NCBI GenBank assembly: GCA_001247695.2
Contig: LGRX02035200.1
Span: 1 to 64,000, forward strand
Length of the DNA stretch: 64,000 nucleotides
Direction: 5' to 3'
From: Cymbomonas tetramitiformis
Taxonomy: Eukaryota > Chlorophyta > Pyramimonadophyceae > Pyramimonadales > Pyramimonadaceae
The translations under genes and the position numbers were made by a program. The notes under the pieces were generated by a model. It made no database searches, was not told the origin of the DNA, and worked only from the letters and a program-made list of their open reading frames with translations. Positions 20,901-32,500 of this stretch are shown in pieces. Numbering within the stretch: the stretch's first letter is position 1; each line of letters opens with the position of its first letter.

Positions 20901-23071
20901 TCTGAAGATGAGCCACTTCGATGTCTCCCAGGCCTTTATGAATGCTAAGCTGGATGTTCCAGTATGGGTATCATTCCCAGGTGGTTACACCTATCAGGGG
21001 TTCGGTGGTGCTTTACTGTACTATGCACTGTATGGCCTTAAGGTGGCCGGTGCTTCCTGGCAGAGACTGGTTAAGATATTCATGCTCAGCTTTATGTTCG
21101 GCGATGTGACATTCAGACAGTCCTCTCATGATGACTGTATATACAGTAATCACTCAGTTATAAGGAACTCCTATGCTAAGGAACCCAGCCAGCCTTTCGG
21201 GGAAGGAGTACAGGTTGATAAGGAAAAGCTGGCTGGACTTTTTTTGTTATGGAATCACCCTGAAATAAGAAATATGGTGTTGGCTGCCTATCTTAAGGGG
21301 CATTTCATACATTTCATATATATTAAGAAATCTAGGCTGGAAATTTTACCAAAATGGTGTGGACAAATGCTATTTTTATCAGATTTTTTAATAAAACTCT
21401 GCAAAAATCAAGGCACAGTGCAATATGATGCTTAGGTTCATACGACACTACAACATTATACATTCACCCAGAAAGGCTAAGTCCTGCTTTAATTCTTTCA
21501 ATTGTGCACGACTCTCAGGGTCCATTTTCTAGGTTTTGAAAATTTTAAGAAATGTGGCTGGCTATGTACGGATGGCACGTGGATGGCTATGGAATATGCT
21601 GGCTGGCTTAAAAGATCGCGGTCACTATTCTTAGCAGATTCCATAGGACGCTGGCGCTGGCCAGGGGGGCGGGGGGTACCCAAGTTGATGAGAAAAGCTG
21701 GCTGACCTGGAATTTACGGTTTTCTTATAGGTGGGTGATGCGTATTTCATCTACACTGATTTGGTCAAGGCCATGTGTGTTGTCTATGTGGATGACTTCA
21801 TTCTGGTCGCCAGTACAGAGCTTGAGGATGCCTTTTGGGCAGCATTCAGAGCCAGGTTTCTGGCTAAGCATCTCGGAGAGGTCACCTCGGTTCTCCAGAT
21901 GCGAGTCAGGCAGGATCAGCTTGGTATCTACCTTTGCCAGTCCAGACAGATCAAGGACTTGATTGCCAACAACAACATCACAGCTCATTCCTACAGGACC
22001 CCTATGGACCCGAAGCTCATCATCAAGAAACCAGCAGATCCAGACCTGTCCCTTGTCCCCAGCTACAGATCTATCCTCGGCTCACTGCTATGGCTGGCCC
22101 GTGGCTCACGACCTGATTGCTACTATCCTGTAATCTATCTGGCTCAGTTTGTATCATGCCCTTCTGAGGAGTCCATGAAGGCTCTTATCAGAATTGCGCA
22201 GTATATGGACAGCACGGCTCAGTATTCTCTGGCATTCTACTATCCCGAGACTCCGGTCAAGGTCATCACCATGTTCTGTTATTCAGATGCTGACCTGGCC
22301 AGGGACTTAGAGAATGATGCCCGGTCCTATTTTGGCTCCGTGATATTCCTGGCTGGTATGATCTTGCAGTGGCACTCAGGGAGGCAGACCATTACTGAGG
22401 TCTCCTCCACAGGGTCAGAGTATGTTGCAGCCAGTACGGCAGCTCAGCGGTTGGTGTCACTGATGTTTATGCTCACTGAGATATTTGGTTCTATTACTCA
22501 CCGTATTGATACCCAGCAGCCCCTTGATTCCGATCTTGACCACGCCATTCAGTACCTTGACAGAGCAGCTACAGACATTCACTTTGACATGCCTTCCCTC
22601 CAGACATCCTCAGTGCTCAGGCGTCTGCTTGAAAAACAAAACAAGCCAGCAGACGGCCTGACCTCAGTTCGCCCAAACTCTCCTACAATTCCTGATGAGC
22701 TCAGTACAGATGAAATCAATCCCCTCAGATTCCAGAACAACCGAAACAGAGAGTATATCAGTACAGCTTCAGCTCAGCCCCGCCTGGAGTTACCTATTCC
22801 CCTACTACTGGATAATGATGCATGCAGATCTATTGTTGAGCATCACCTCCTCTCCGAGAAGGTGAAGCATGTGATTATCAGATTTCATGTTCTCCGAGAC
22901 TTTGTCAGATTGAACTGGATTCGGTGTGCCAGAGTCCCATCACCTCGGAACCTGGCAGACCCTTACACCAAACCAGTTCCTCCAGTCAAGGACATGCAGC
23001 CCTACTTTATCCAGATGTTCCAGCAGTATATGGCCATGGGCAAGGCTCAGGCTGCAGTTATTCAGAAATGA
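17953..23071 (+). pseudogene. pol: Copia-type Pol: protease, integrase, reverse transcriptase, RNase H
   Basis: Protease: CDSGATGNIT with the DSGA motif at 17990-18001. Pre-integrase: HDALGHAS, then C-x2-C. Integrase: Asp in KWASDMTG, Asp in RTDCAPEM and Glu in NPYAENVTG form a likely DDE set. RT: FDVSQAFMNAKLDVPVW, then YVDD at 21785-21796. RNase H: YSDADLARD, WHSGRQ, SSTGSEYVA; the copia C-terminal ADPYTKPV follows. Breaks: a frame change at about 20520-20540, and a 574-bp insertion or intron (21157-21730) between DDCIYSN and YVDD. The frame entering from Gag also differs. Motif residues are intact, so this was a functional element, now disabled by the CACTA insertion and indels. Confidence 0.85.
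21157..21730 (+). other. 574-bp intron or spliceable insertion inside the RT domain
   Basis: Copia RTs have only a short loop between the two blocks it separates. Reading TCA/GTTATA to TTATAG/GTG removes 574 bp, restores frame and gives a normal loop length. Other phase-0 donors are 21208 (GTACAG) and 21214. TTATA stands at both edges, as a 5-bp target duplication would, but simple excision on that basis leaves the frame broken. GTTGAT...AAAAGCTGGCTG occurs near both ends (21214, 21684). Not recognised as a known element. Confidence 0.55.
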
Positions 23072-23772
23072 TTTACTGGTACTCAGAAAGCAGCAGCATG
23101 ACCTGACTGTGAGTACCTTGTTTTCCTGTTTTCCTGTTTTGGGTTGTTTGTGTAGCTGACTGTGCTTTGCAGGTACTGGCTTATATTCAAACTTACTTGT
23201 GGCTGGTTACTTTATGTTAGTTACTGTTTCCTTAGAATCTGAATCACTGTACTAGTTAGAAAATGATATGGCACTCATTAATGCATTTGTGTATATGGAT
23301 ACATTGATATTCCGAGCTCACTCTATGATATTAGCTGCACTGCATAGTCACCGTATCACTACAGTGTCTGTTCCGACCGTAAGAGCCACCGCTACTGTCA
23401 GTCATGATCTCTTCCTTCATTCTCCCTCTGCAGTAAGTCTTACCGGTGACGGGCGGATCTGGACCTGCTTCGGCACTTCTTATCCTACCCCTGACGAAGC
23501 ACCCCGGATAGCTTGCAGCCACGGTGTGTGGACCTCCAGAGACATGACACATCACTATTCCCCCGACAGCAGGGTGGCACCAGGAACAGATTACTGACCG
23601 TGTCAGGACGTTAGGTCTACGGACCAGCTTTTCGGGGTTTTCAGCCCTGACACGGTGTGACTGCAGTTCCACCATTTCCATCATCTTTCTGGATTTTGGT
23701 TCTGGCACTGGATTAGTGGCATGTATCTTGGTTTGATTGGTTATTGGTCTGACCACCTCACTCGAGGTGGTG

Positions 23773-24110
23773 TGCTGGAGTTGACATTCAGTCCGAGCTC
23801 AGTCATCAGAGTTGTCATCACCGACCCGTCATGACCGCAGTCATCACCGACTCGACCTGACCGCTGTCATCACCGATACGGCTCGACACCTCTGACTACT
23901 TCACTGACCCGATTGTCATCTCCTCTGATCGAGTTCGGTTGTCACATGAGACAGAGCACACTAGCTCATTTCGCATCACACTCAGCATACTAGAACTATA
24001 TATATCATATCTTCTGTATGTTGAGAGAGAGATTCTGAGGGCGAAACCCTGAGCGTTGCAGTGCTTCCTGTTTGACCTGTCTGTTTTCTGACTGGGTCTT
24101 CTCGCACTCA
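23773..24110 (+). repeat. Putative 3' LTR of the outer copia element
   Basis: Starts TGCTGGAGTTGAC directly after the purine tract GAGGTGGTG. Contains four GTCATCACCGA-like repeats (23812-23880). The right end (CACTCA) is unproven because no partner LTR is in the window. The region 23072-23772 before it holds no convincing gene. Confidence 0.5.
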
Positions 24111-24703
24111 GTTCGGCCCGGGGCCGGCCAATTGGGGTAAGATATCTTCCCTGGTCGCTTCCCTCTAAATTGTACTAGGTCTACGTGACAAGGTGTGCTG
24201 AGGCTCAGCGGGAGGACATTCTCATATCTACATTCCGAGTAGATCCTCAGTGTGCTGCCCGTCAAGTATCCCCAGTGACAATTGTATTCTTCGCACAGTT
24301 GGCGTTGTTGCTCGCGCCGGATGCCGGTCTGCGTATGACCCCAGGCAATGCGAGCCGCTATCACCGCCACGGCTCCACGAGTCACATCCCGAGTGCCGTA
24401 GACAGCCATCGCCAAGGCCCAGATGAAACATTTTCCGTCCTTCGGCACCGGCACCACCAACCATTGTCGTAACGAGCGACACACCGGGTACTGCACACTA
24501 CTGCGTGTGGTCCATGGCTCCCTCTGGTACATACACACATCACAGGCATACGTAAGCAACCCCAGGCCGTACATGTTCTGCCGGGCTACAACGACATGTT
24601 GTGCTGCCGGGCAACACGAACACGGTGTGACTTCCTGGCGAACGATATGCCACCGGGAAGCGCGCAACATGTAGTCGCATGCAAGCAACATGAGTCTAAA
24701 CAA
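24100..24703 (-). pseudogene. OTU-like cysteine protease fragment
   Basis: The minus-strand frame from 24703 has a Cys-rich start (CSCCPAAQHV, CDVCMYQ) and then VPVPKDGKCFIWALAMAVYG, which fits the OTU catalytic block (Asp-Gly-x-Cys-Phe), with the candidate nucleophile at residue 92. NCHWGYLTGSTL may correspond to the later Trp-Gly block. The catalytic His region is not seen: from about 24115 onward the frame runs into what appears to be the copia LTR, so the 3' end looks truncated. OTU domains occur both in host deubiquitinases and in several eukaryotic transposons, and the sequence does not say which this is. The match is by motif only. Confidence 0.4.
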
Positions 24704-24860
24704 GGTGCGGACGGTAAACCTCCAACAAGGCGAGCACGGAACAATATGTCCCCCATAGGAAACCCTCCGTGCACCTGTGTGTTAACCAGCGCGACTCGTA
24801 ACATTACCAGGTAAATAATCTCTACACGAGCTCGCACATACCAAAGCAACCCCAATACCC

Positions 24861-25313
24861 CTAGAGACAATTCGAAAACAACACCTCACGACGGTGTGTA
24901 CACGGGTATCTACCTGGAACTGGAATTGCCTCGATCCGCTCGTAGTGTCCAAGAAACTTATGAAATTGAACGTAATGGGCGACTCGTACCGGTTCACGGC
25001 TAGCCAAGCCCAGTGACGGATGTGGGCAAATATATTTCATGCTGAAAGGCGGCAAGTATTGTGCCAGAGCATCGGTATCGGTGGGAACATTGCACCCCAC
25101 CCCTGGCACGTCAACCATCGGCCACAGAGTGTACACCTGAATAACTCGCCGAAGCATGTTCGCAATGATATGGAGGAACTGCGGTTCGTTGAACGCTTTG
25201 GGAGTAAGCAGGATTTTGCGCATTGGCGGCTCTCTTTCATCAGGAATAACGTCCAGTCGCCACGAATCAAATGCCATTCGACCGGGTATCGTTAGGGTCA
25301 AGTGTGCCATCAC
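24861..25313 (-). pseudogene. Unidentified minus-strand coding remnant upstream of the OTU-like fragment
   Basis: 150 codons with protein-like composition (LTIPGRMAFDSWRLDVIPDE, then FHKFLGHYERIEAIPVPG). Same strand as the OTU-like fragment and about 160 bp upstream, so it could be an earlier exon of the same gene; a GTGAGG donor-like site lies near its end. No domain recognised. Nothing further can be supported in 25320-26050. Confidence 0.3.
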
Positions 25314-26064
25314 GCATCGGGATCAATTTGTATGGAATCGTCTTGTATCGCACCGTATTGCACAATATCGCGAGCAACCGCTATCAGTGTACGCATCATA
25401 ATGATGCTCACGACAAAATCTGAGACAACTGTCTCTTGCTCAAATCATTTTGACATATCAAGTTTAAACGTCGCATACGTTTATATTTCCGTATCCTAAA
25501 TATGTGTTGTTGGGTTACTCTGTTTCCCGTGGTGCAAGGCACGTCGACATGTTTTAGAACACATAATATAGACGTACTTTTGCCATTCCCGTTAGTATCG
25601 TGTTGGTATGTGCACAGGGGAATGTCATAATGAGGAACATAGAGGAGTGTCGGATGATCATGCTCATCTAACCCATCACAGCAAAGCACGGTCTATGAGA
25701 AATTGTATCTACAAGAAAGCACCCGTCGGATTTCTTCGGATCCCAAAATTTAAGCAACACATAAGAAACTATGCTACCCAACCTAATATAAGAAATCGCT
25801 ACGCTACGTCTGATCCACAACGCATCACAGTGCGAAGCTTACACAATAAATCGCAAACGCTACGTCAAATCGGGGAATGGGACAATGCGCGACTAAAGAA
25901 TATGTCACACTAGCTAGGTGAAGATTCTCGCACGTGCACCAATAAGAAATCGGCATCGCCAAGCCCAAAGGCTTGGTCCTTCAAATTAAGCCGCTAGCGC
26001 TCTCGAAAATTTGCCGGCTTCTTATAGACCGCGATTTACCGTAGGCGAAAATATTATATTTTTT

Positions 26065-26840
26065 AACTAGGCATGACACACACGATGCGACGAAGCGACC
26101 GCGTCCCGCGACACTGTGACACAAATTTCACATTCAGATGCGCATTTTTCGGTTTTGAGATCCGACCGCAAAATGAAAATCGAACATGAAAATTAATCGC
26201 GGTCCGGAACTCTCGTCTGGCTGACGCGAAACCGATTGAGACAGAACCTGCAAGTAGCTTGAGCCCCGGGCTCAGAAAACTTGGTCTGGACTGAGAAAAA
26301 ACCTACATGTAGCTTGAGCCCCGGGCTCAGAATACTTCGATATAATTTTAAAATAGTCATGACACACACGAAGCGACCGCGTGCCGCGACACTGTGACAC
26401 AAATTTCACATTCAGATGTGCATTTTCCGGTTTTGAGATCCGACCGCAAAATGAAAATCGAACATGAAAATTATACGCGGTCCGGAGCTCTCGTCTGGAC
26501 TGACGCGACACCGACTGAGACAGAACCTGCAAGTACCTTGAGCCCCGGGCTCAGAATACTTTGTCTGGACTGAGACAAAACCTACATGTAGCTTGAGCCC
26601 CGGGCTCAGAATACTTCGATATAATTTTTAAATAGGCATGACACACACGATGCGACGAAGCGACCGCGTCCCGCGACACTGTGACACAGATTTCACCGAA
26701 AAATGAAAAATCGAAAATGAAAATAAATCGCGGTCCAGACTGACGCGACTCGGACTGCGACGAGAACGCAGGCAGTTTCATCAGCCCCGGACTCAAAATT
26801 ATTTTCCCGGACGAAGACAGCACATAATCTTGAGCCCCCA
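26065..26840. repeat. Tandem satellite, unit about 280 bp, nearly three copies
   Basis: GCATGACACACACGA starts units at about 26071, 26357 (variant) and 26636. Each carries one or two copies of the palindrome-like CTTGAGCCCCGGGCTCAG. The third unit is shorter and more diverged. Frames across it are repeat translations, not genes. Confidence 0.85.
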
Positions 26841-27102
26841 CCTCGAAAAAATAAAAATAGAAAATATAGATACGCGTGAAACACGGGCAAAGTATTTTGA
26901 TCCCCGACCCCCCTCAAAAGTAAGTTGAGTCACGGCCGGCTAACGTAGTCTTCTCGTCCTGGCCATCTGACAGAGGGTAAGCCGTTGATTGGAGGGAGGG
27001 AGGTTTCGAATGACCGATGCATCGTTGGGGGACATGTGCATGCGATGATTATTTTGCACGGGACAAATAACCTTTAGACCGTCGACGAGGGACTTTGTGA
27101 GC

Positions 27103-28100
27103 ATGTCTCCCTATGTCCCAACGACTGTTACGGGCTTCACGCGTAGAGCAGGCAAGTGATCGAGTTCTCGATTTCGGAAGGTGGCGTATTGTTGCTAAAA
27201 TGTTTTTTTCGCGTAGAATACGAATCTGATATGTAAATTAGCAGGGGCGTAGTGTATCACACCGTATCGATAGTGGGGCGTGGCATGTCTCCCTATGTCC
27301 CAGCGACCGTTAACACCTTAAAGAGGAAGTCCCTTTTGCAGTATGGAATATCAGCTTTTATGCGGTATCGGGCATACGTTGGTCATACGACCTCGAATGA
27401 TGGCATATGAAGTTTTTATGTTAAATATACTCAAATGGCGACCCGATGGGATGCCACACATGCCCCTTACATCCCTAGTTTGCCCACACCGTCTGCTCAA
27501 AGTGCAGAGATTTCTCTGCACACTGTTAAATGTACACGTATCCATACTTAATTATGTGCATCGCACGTCATGATGTAGCTTTTATAAAGCCAAAATAGTA
27601 GGAGATTAGATGATGCTTTCCAATTTACGCAAACTATGAGGTCAATCGCACAACTATAGCGCAAGATACGCATGTTTTAGCATCATCTTTGAGCTCGAGT
27701 TTGAATATCAGCTTTGCAGTACGGGGACTTCGTGTTTAAGGTGTTAAGGGCTTCACGCGCGGAGCAGGCAAGGGATCAAGTTCTCGATTTCGGAAGGTGG
27801 AGTATTGATGGGAAAGTGTTTTTTCGCGTAGAAAACGAATCTGGTGTGTAAATTAGCAGAGGCGTAGTGTATCACACCGTATCGCGGTAGCGTGGGGTGG
27901 CATGTCTCCCTATGCCCCAGCGACTCATATGGGACGGTTACAGGCTTCACGCGCGGCGCAGGCAAGTGACCGAGTTATCGATTTCGAAAATTGGAGTATT
28001 GTTGTGAAAGTGTTTTTTCGCGTAGATTACGAATCTGATGCGTAAATTAGTAAATGCGTAGTGCATTACACCGTATCGATAGCGTGGGGTGGCATGTAAC
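27103..28100. repeat. Satellite of about 180-bp units, split by a MITE
   Basis: Three units begin near GGGCTTCACGCG (27132, 27749) and AGGCTTCACGCG (27942). Each contains TTTTTTCGCGTAGA and ends GGCATGTCTCCCTATG or similar. Units 1 and 2 are separated by the element at 27314-27743. Confidence 0.85.
27314..27743. mobile_element. piggyBac-type MITE, 430 bp, TTAA target site
   Basis: TTAA flanks both ends (27310-27313, 27744-27747). The imperfect TIR starts CACCTTAAA, with GAAGTCCC and TGCAGTA in both arms. Removing it and one TTAA restores a continuous satellite, so the target is known. No transposase. piggyBac assignment rests on TTAA and the TIR only. Confidence 0.75.
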
Positions 28101-29535
28101 ATTTCGCAGTCAACATGTCAGCGGAATCGGGATACATTTCTATGGATTCAGGTTCGAGCGTGACCCAATAATGCATTTTGGGTTTATATCGAAATATTTG
28201 GCGCATGACTCGCGTTAGAACCGACCAATAAGCCGGGGGTTGTGGCATAGTGAAGCCCATTTACCCCTTATCACATTTAAGCCTAAATTATTAGTGTAAC
28301 GCCCTTATTGTGTAACACCCTATATATTTTTCGCGAGAATTCTCATAAAAGGTTCACCCTACACGCGAGGAATTGCAAAACAACATCCCTAGCACGTCAT
28401 AATGTCGCCTTGAACCAATACGGATATCGCCGGGTTAAAAAAAAAACCGGAGCTGCATATGGATACATTATGTCCACGGGTCGCTTTGTCAAGTCTGTAT
28501 TGTAACAATGCATTATCAGCGTGGGCAACACATCAATACAATCAGACAACAAGTGCGCGTCTCTTCCGCCATGGACGGCTCACAAGCAAACTGTACAACC
28601 ATACCAATAAATCTTTGAACCATAGGGTATATAAACTTTGGAACATACCCTACACACACAGTCACTTGCGTAATAAGATACTCTGCGGCGACGTTCCGCA
28701 GATCGGAATATCACTCTTCGCTATATATGTACCATCGGTGCACATGCACAAGCCATACAGGTAGACGCGAACAACTGTCGCTTCAATAATAATCCCTCAG
28801 CAGTGACCCTAAACATCATACAACTTTTTCATACCTACAGACTGCTTTCTTTATGGTTGAAAATTGTCCCAAAATTTTCAAAAATAACGAAACAATTTCC
28901 AAAAATAGCGAAACAATGGGACAAATCGTGTAAGCGATTCCCACCGGTTTTGCACGCGATGCAAAAGCGGCAAGATTGCGGCAAGTGAAATGCGCGATGG
29001 CGGCGACGAGTGTTTGCCCGGCGGTCACCCCATCGCTTTATATTTTGAATCTCACTGGTATATTTCCCACACAACGAAAATTCAGATCCAGTTTTCGAAA
29101 ATCCCATTGGATTGCATAAGGTACTTAAATAAATCATACCAAGGGGGGGGGGGGTTGCCATGCATCGACACGAATTCGTAGCTTCCCCCCCAAACTAGCC
29201 GCTCTTCACATATCGTGGAATGCGATGATTTTGCGGATATATGATGGCCGATCGATGCCGATACGCTCTCAAAGTATATGGTTACGTTGTGTCGGCCCCG
29301 AGCGGTACCCGCCGAAGGCGGCTATATCTGGCTTATTGAAAAAGGACAGCTTTGCATCAATCATCGCTTCACTGATGTCCAGGGAATCCCCAAGTCCCGC
29401 CAATCTCACAAAATATGGTGTTCGGCATAGGCACCTTGTCAAATTACGAGCATACATGGCACATATTACATGATGTATGCGACATGCAACTTTGTATGCA
29501 ACTATGCATCACCCAAGATCTCAAATGATACCTTT
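28101..29535. other. No gene recognised
   Basis: AT-rich single-copy-looking sequence. Short frames only; a G12 run at about 29143. Nothing else supportable. Confidence 0.4.
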
Positions 29536-32500
29536 CTATGTTATCGTGTCGCCGGATGAGGGGATTGGTGTTCTCTTCATCGGATGTTGCGAGTACCAAT
29601 AATTGACGGTGATATTTCTTCCTACCCCGGAGACAAAATGATACCTGGACCCGTTCCATCCCCACACCCATTGTCGGCTATCTCTCCCCCCTCTACTGCT
29701 CCCTTATGCCCACTCTTCATCATGCATGTGCATGGTTGTCGCTTCTTCTCATGAGACAATCCACTTCAGCCAGTAGGTTTGACGATGTAGACGCAAACGC
29801 ACATCTCATTGTGCGCTAAACCATACTTTGCACGGGCACTATGTGGTGATCGTACTTGATTATCAATATACTATGAACACACTCATTGATCGCATCACAA
29901 TAATATCGATGATTTGAGTTATCATCGGGCAATGCCACCCTCTTGGGTGTCTAAGCCCCCCTCGCGCGGTATAACATCCGTCGTCAGTTTGAGAGGAAGG
30001 CCCGGAATGCGGAATGGACTCTGTCGAGTGGAGTTGGATAAGTATCGGGGAGACACCCCCGACTGCATGTGGTCATAGAGTGGCGTGTGCTAGTTCGCTA
30101 TGGAAGTTGAGTGACCATGCATTTTGTTGACTTGTTGCGCGGAGCGAACATGGTTAGAGATTGCACTGATGCTATCCAAAATCGGTTTCGGAAAACTTAG
30201 CCGAAAGAACACAACTCCAACTTTCTTCTTTTCTTTTCTCTATCCACCTTCCGCTTAACATGCTTGTTTCGTGTTTGGGACTTTGGCGAGTGGTGGCAAA
30301 TGAAGTCCTATTCATCTTGTTATCACACTTATCTGCCTTAGCAACCATCTCAAATGCCCCATCGAATACAAGGCGAATTCAGGTGAAGGTGAAATTGCTA
30401 GAGGTTTTGCCTCATGGAATACTAGCTACGCATGAAGTTTCTATTTGCTAAAAGTAAAAGGAACAAGGCCGAATGGCCGTGCTGGTTCGTAGCGATTTGC
30501 GCCACTGTGCATTGACGCGCGACGGCATGTGAAATTCTATCCCGACTAAATCGGAAGTCGCGGATTCCGAATAAACTACTAAAATCACTGAAGCTCCGTT
30601 AACATAAACATGGTTAAATTGGAGCCTGCGGAATTTTAGAGGTTTCTGTGCCGGTAGATCGATCTGAGTGTCCTGAGCCGTTAGATCAAATCAGCAGCTG
30701 AGTTAGATCTAAAGGCTTTACACACGACAGTATTTAGGAGTTCCGCCCGTGGGAATCCGCAGCTCTGTTCTTTTGCCTTCGAGGATGGTGACAAGGAGGA
30801 CCTGGACATGAGCAAGGAGAGGTATGAGGTGCTCCCGGCAGCGGTGCAGGAGGTGACTAGCTGGGATGCGGCGCTTCAGGAGCGCTGGAGAGGGGAGCTG
30901 GGGGACAGCTCACTCACTGAGCTGGCAGTGCAGATGCAGGGGGCAGCATTGGGCGGCAAGACGGTGGGCAACTACCGGCCGAAGGCTCGGGCCTTCATGG
31001 CGTTCTGTGAGGCGGAGGGCAGACAGTGGCTTCCGGCAACGGGGGCCACGGTGAGGCTGTACATTGCTCACATGCTGGACAAGGGCACGGTGCAGGCGTC
31101 CAACATGCAGCCCTACCTGTCCGCCATCAACAACTACCACGAGGACATGGGGTTCCCCGGGCCTGCCAAGGGCCGGGCGATCTCCAGAGCAGTGAAGGGC
31201 ATGGCCCGCCTCCAGGTGCAGACGGCTGAAGCCGCGGGTGAGGAGCAGACGGTGCGGACCTGGCTGCCTGCCAAGCATGTCTCGGCGGTGCATGCGCACG
31301 GGCTGGGGCTGGAGCCGGTGGGCCGGGCAGCTACGGAGCTGCTCAGGGCGTGCACCTACGTGGTGTTTGCCTTTGTCACCTTCGGCCGGCCAGAGACGGG
31401 CGTCTCCATGCGCAGGGGGCACATCAGCATCACAGGTGATGACATCTCCGTGGTTCTCCACAAGGAGAAGGGCAGGGGGCACGTGCGCCTCAGGAGGAGG
31501 CTCACCATCCCCGCAGCGGGGGTGGCGGGGCTTGTGCAGCTCCTGCAGCACTGGCAGCAGGTGCGGGATGCCTGTTGGGGGCATCGCCCGGTGACGGGCT
31601 CGGAAGTGCAGGGCAGCTACTGGAGGCTGCCGTGGGAGCAAGGAGCTCCAGCCGGCGCAAGCTAATGGCTGGGTGCAGTTGGCATTGGGGAGGCTGGGGT
31701 GTGTCCCTCCGGAAGGGGGACACTTCTCTGGCCACAGCACCCGCAAGGGGGCTTGTACCTGTGCCAGGGTTGTGGGCGCGGCGCTTGAGAAGTGCTGCTT
31801 CCTGGGCGGCTGGTCTCAGCTGTCCTCTGCCATCCACTCCTACATTGACCCGGCAGCTGTTCCCGACGAGCACATGGAGAAGTACTTCGGGTGGACCACT
31901 CCGAGATGGCGACAACAGCAGCAGCGGCAGCCTGGCACAGAGCAGTGTGCCTAATGATCTCTGTTACATGGCAATGAGATGTGAAGAGCAAAAGAAATGG
32001 TTAAATTGGAGCCTGCGGAATTTTAGAGGTTTCTGTGCCGGTAGATCGATCAGAGTGTCCTGAGCCGTTAGATCAAATCAGCAGCTGAGTTAGATCTAAA
32101 GGCTTTACACACGACAATATTTAGGAGTTCCGCCCGTGGGAATCCGCGGCTCTGTTCTTTTGCCTTCCCTACCCACCCAACCCAGAAGACTTTAAACATT
32201 TTGCCTTAGAAGCTGTGCATCAGCCTAAAAAGCATGTGAAGCTGTGAATCAGCCTAGAGAAGACATACCAAAAAGAGATTTTCTCTCACACACTTAAAAG
32301 CATGTAAGAAGAAAGCTATTTTTAATGAAATGCTATGCAGTGTGCCTGTTGGCAATGAGATGTGAAGAGCAAAAGAAATAATTAAAACTAGTATCGTGTG
32401 TTGCGCACAATCGTAATTATTATATACCACACACCGCCACATGCACAAATTGCACGCCTTAAGACAATATGAACGTCACAACGTATATACAAAACGACAT

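Larger units (their letters stand above)
2727..24110 (+). mobile_element. Ty1/copia-type LTR retrotransposon, interrupted by a CACTA element
   Basis: Gag lies at 2727-6004 and pol at 17953-23071. Deleting 6015-17949 plus one copy of the 3-bp duplication GTA joins the two halves directly upstream of the protease motif. Domain order protease, integrase, RT, RNase H is copia order. A purine-rich GAGGTGGTG abuts TGCTGGAGTTGAC at 23773. The same arrangement is seen at two other LTR elements here (9475, and the minus strand at 46506), so 23773 is taken as the start of a 3' LTR; its end at about 24110 (CACTCA) is a guess. No matching 5' LTR is visible in 2270-2726, so the element is 5'-defective or its 5' end was replaced. 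Several frame breaks show it is an old copy. Confidence 0.75.
30610..32379 (+). mobile_element. Tyrosine-recombinase element with split direct repeats (DIRS/Ngaro-like layout, no RT)
   Basis: Layout A1 (30610-30780), recombinase ORF, B1 (31942-31996), A2 (31997-32167), spacer, B2 (32337-32379). A1 and A2 are 171 bp with about three differences; B1 and B2 share GCAGTGTGCC and a 30-bp GGCAATGAGATGTGAAGAGC block, with a 13-bp indel between them. This A1-ORF-B1-A2-B2 order is the split-direct-repeat plan of Ngaro/PAT-type retroelements, yet only a recombinase is present. No target duplication is visible, as expected for this enzyme class. It lies in the last intron of the JmjC gene, on the opposite strand. 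Confidence 0.7.

Noticed and set aside
21157..21730. Simple transposon insertion with TSD TTATA in the RT domain
   Set aside because: Removing it with one TTATA leaves the RT frame broken, while GT-AG removal restores it; kept as an intron or spliceable insertion, not as a defined transposon.
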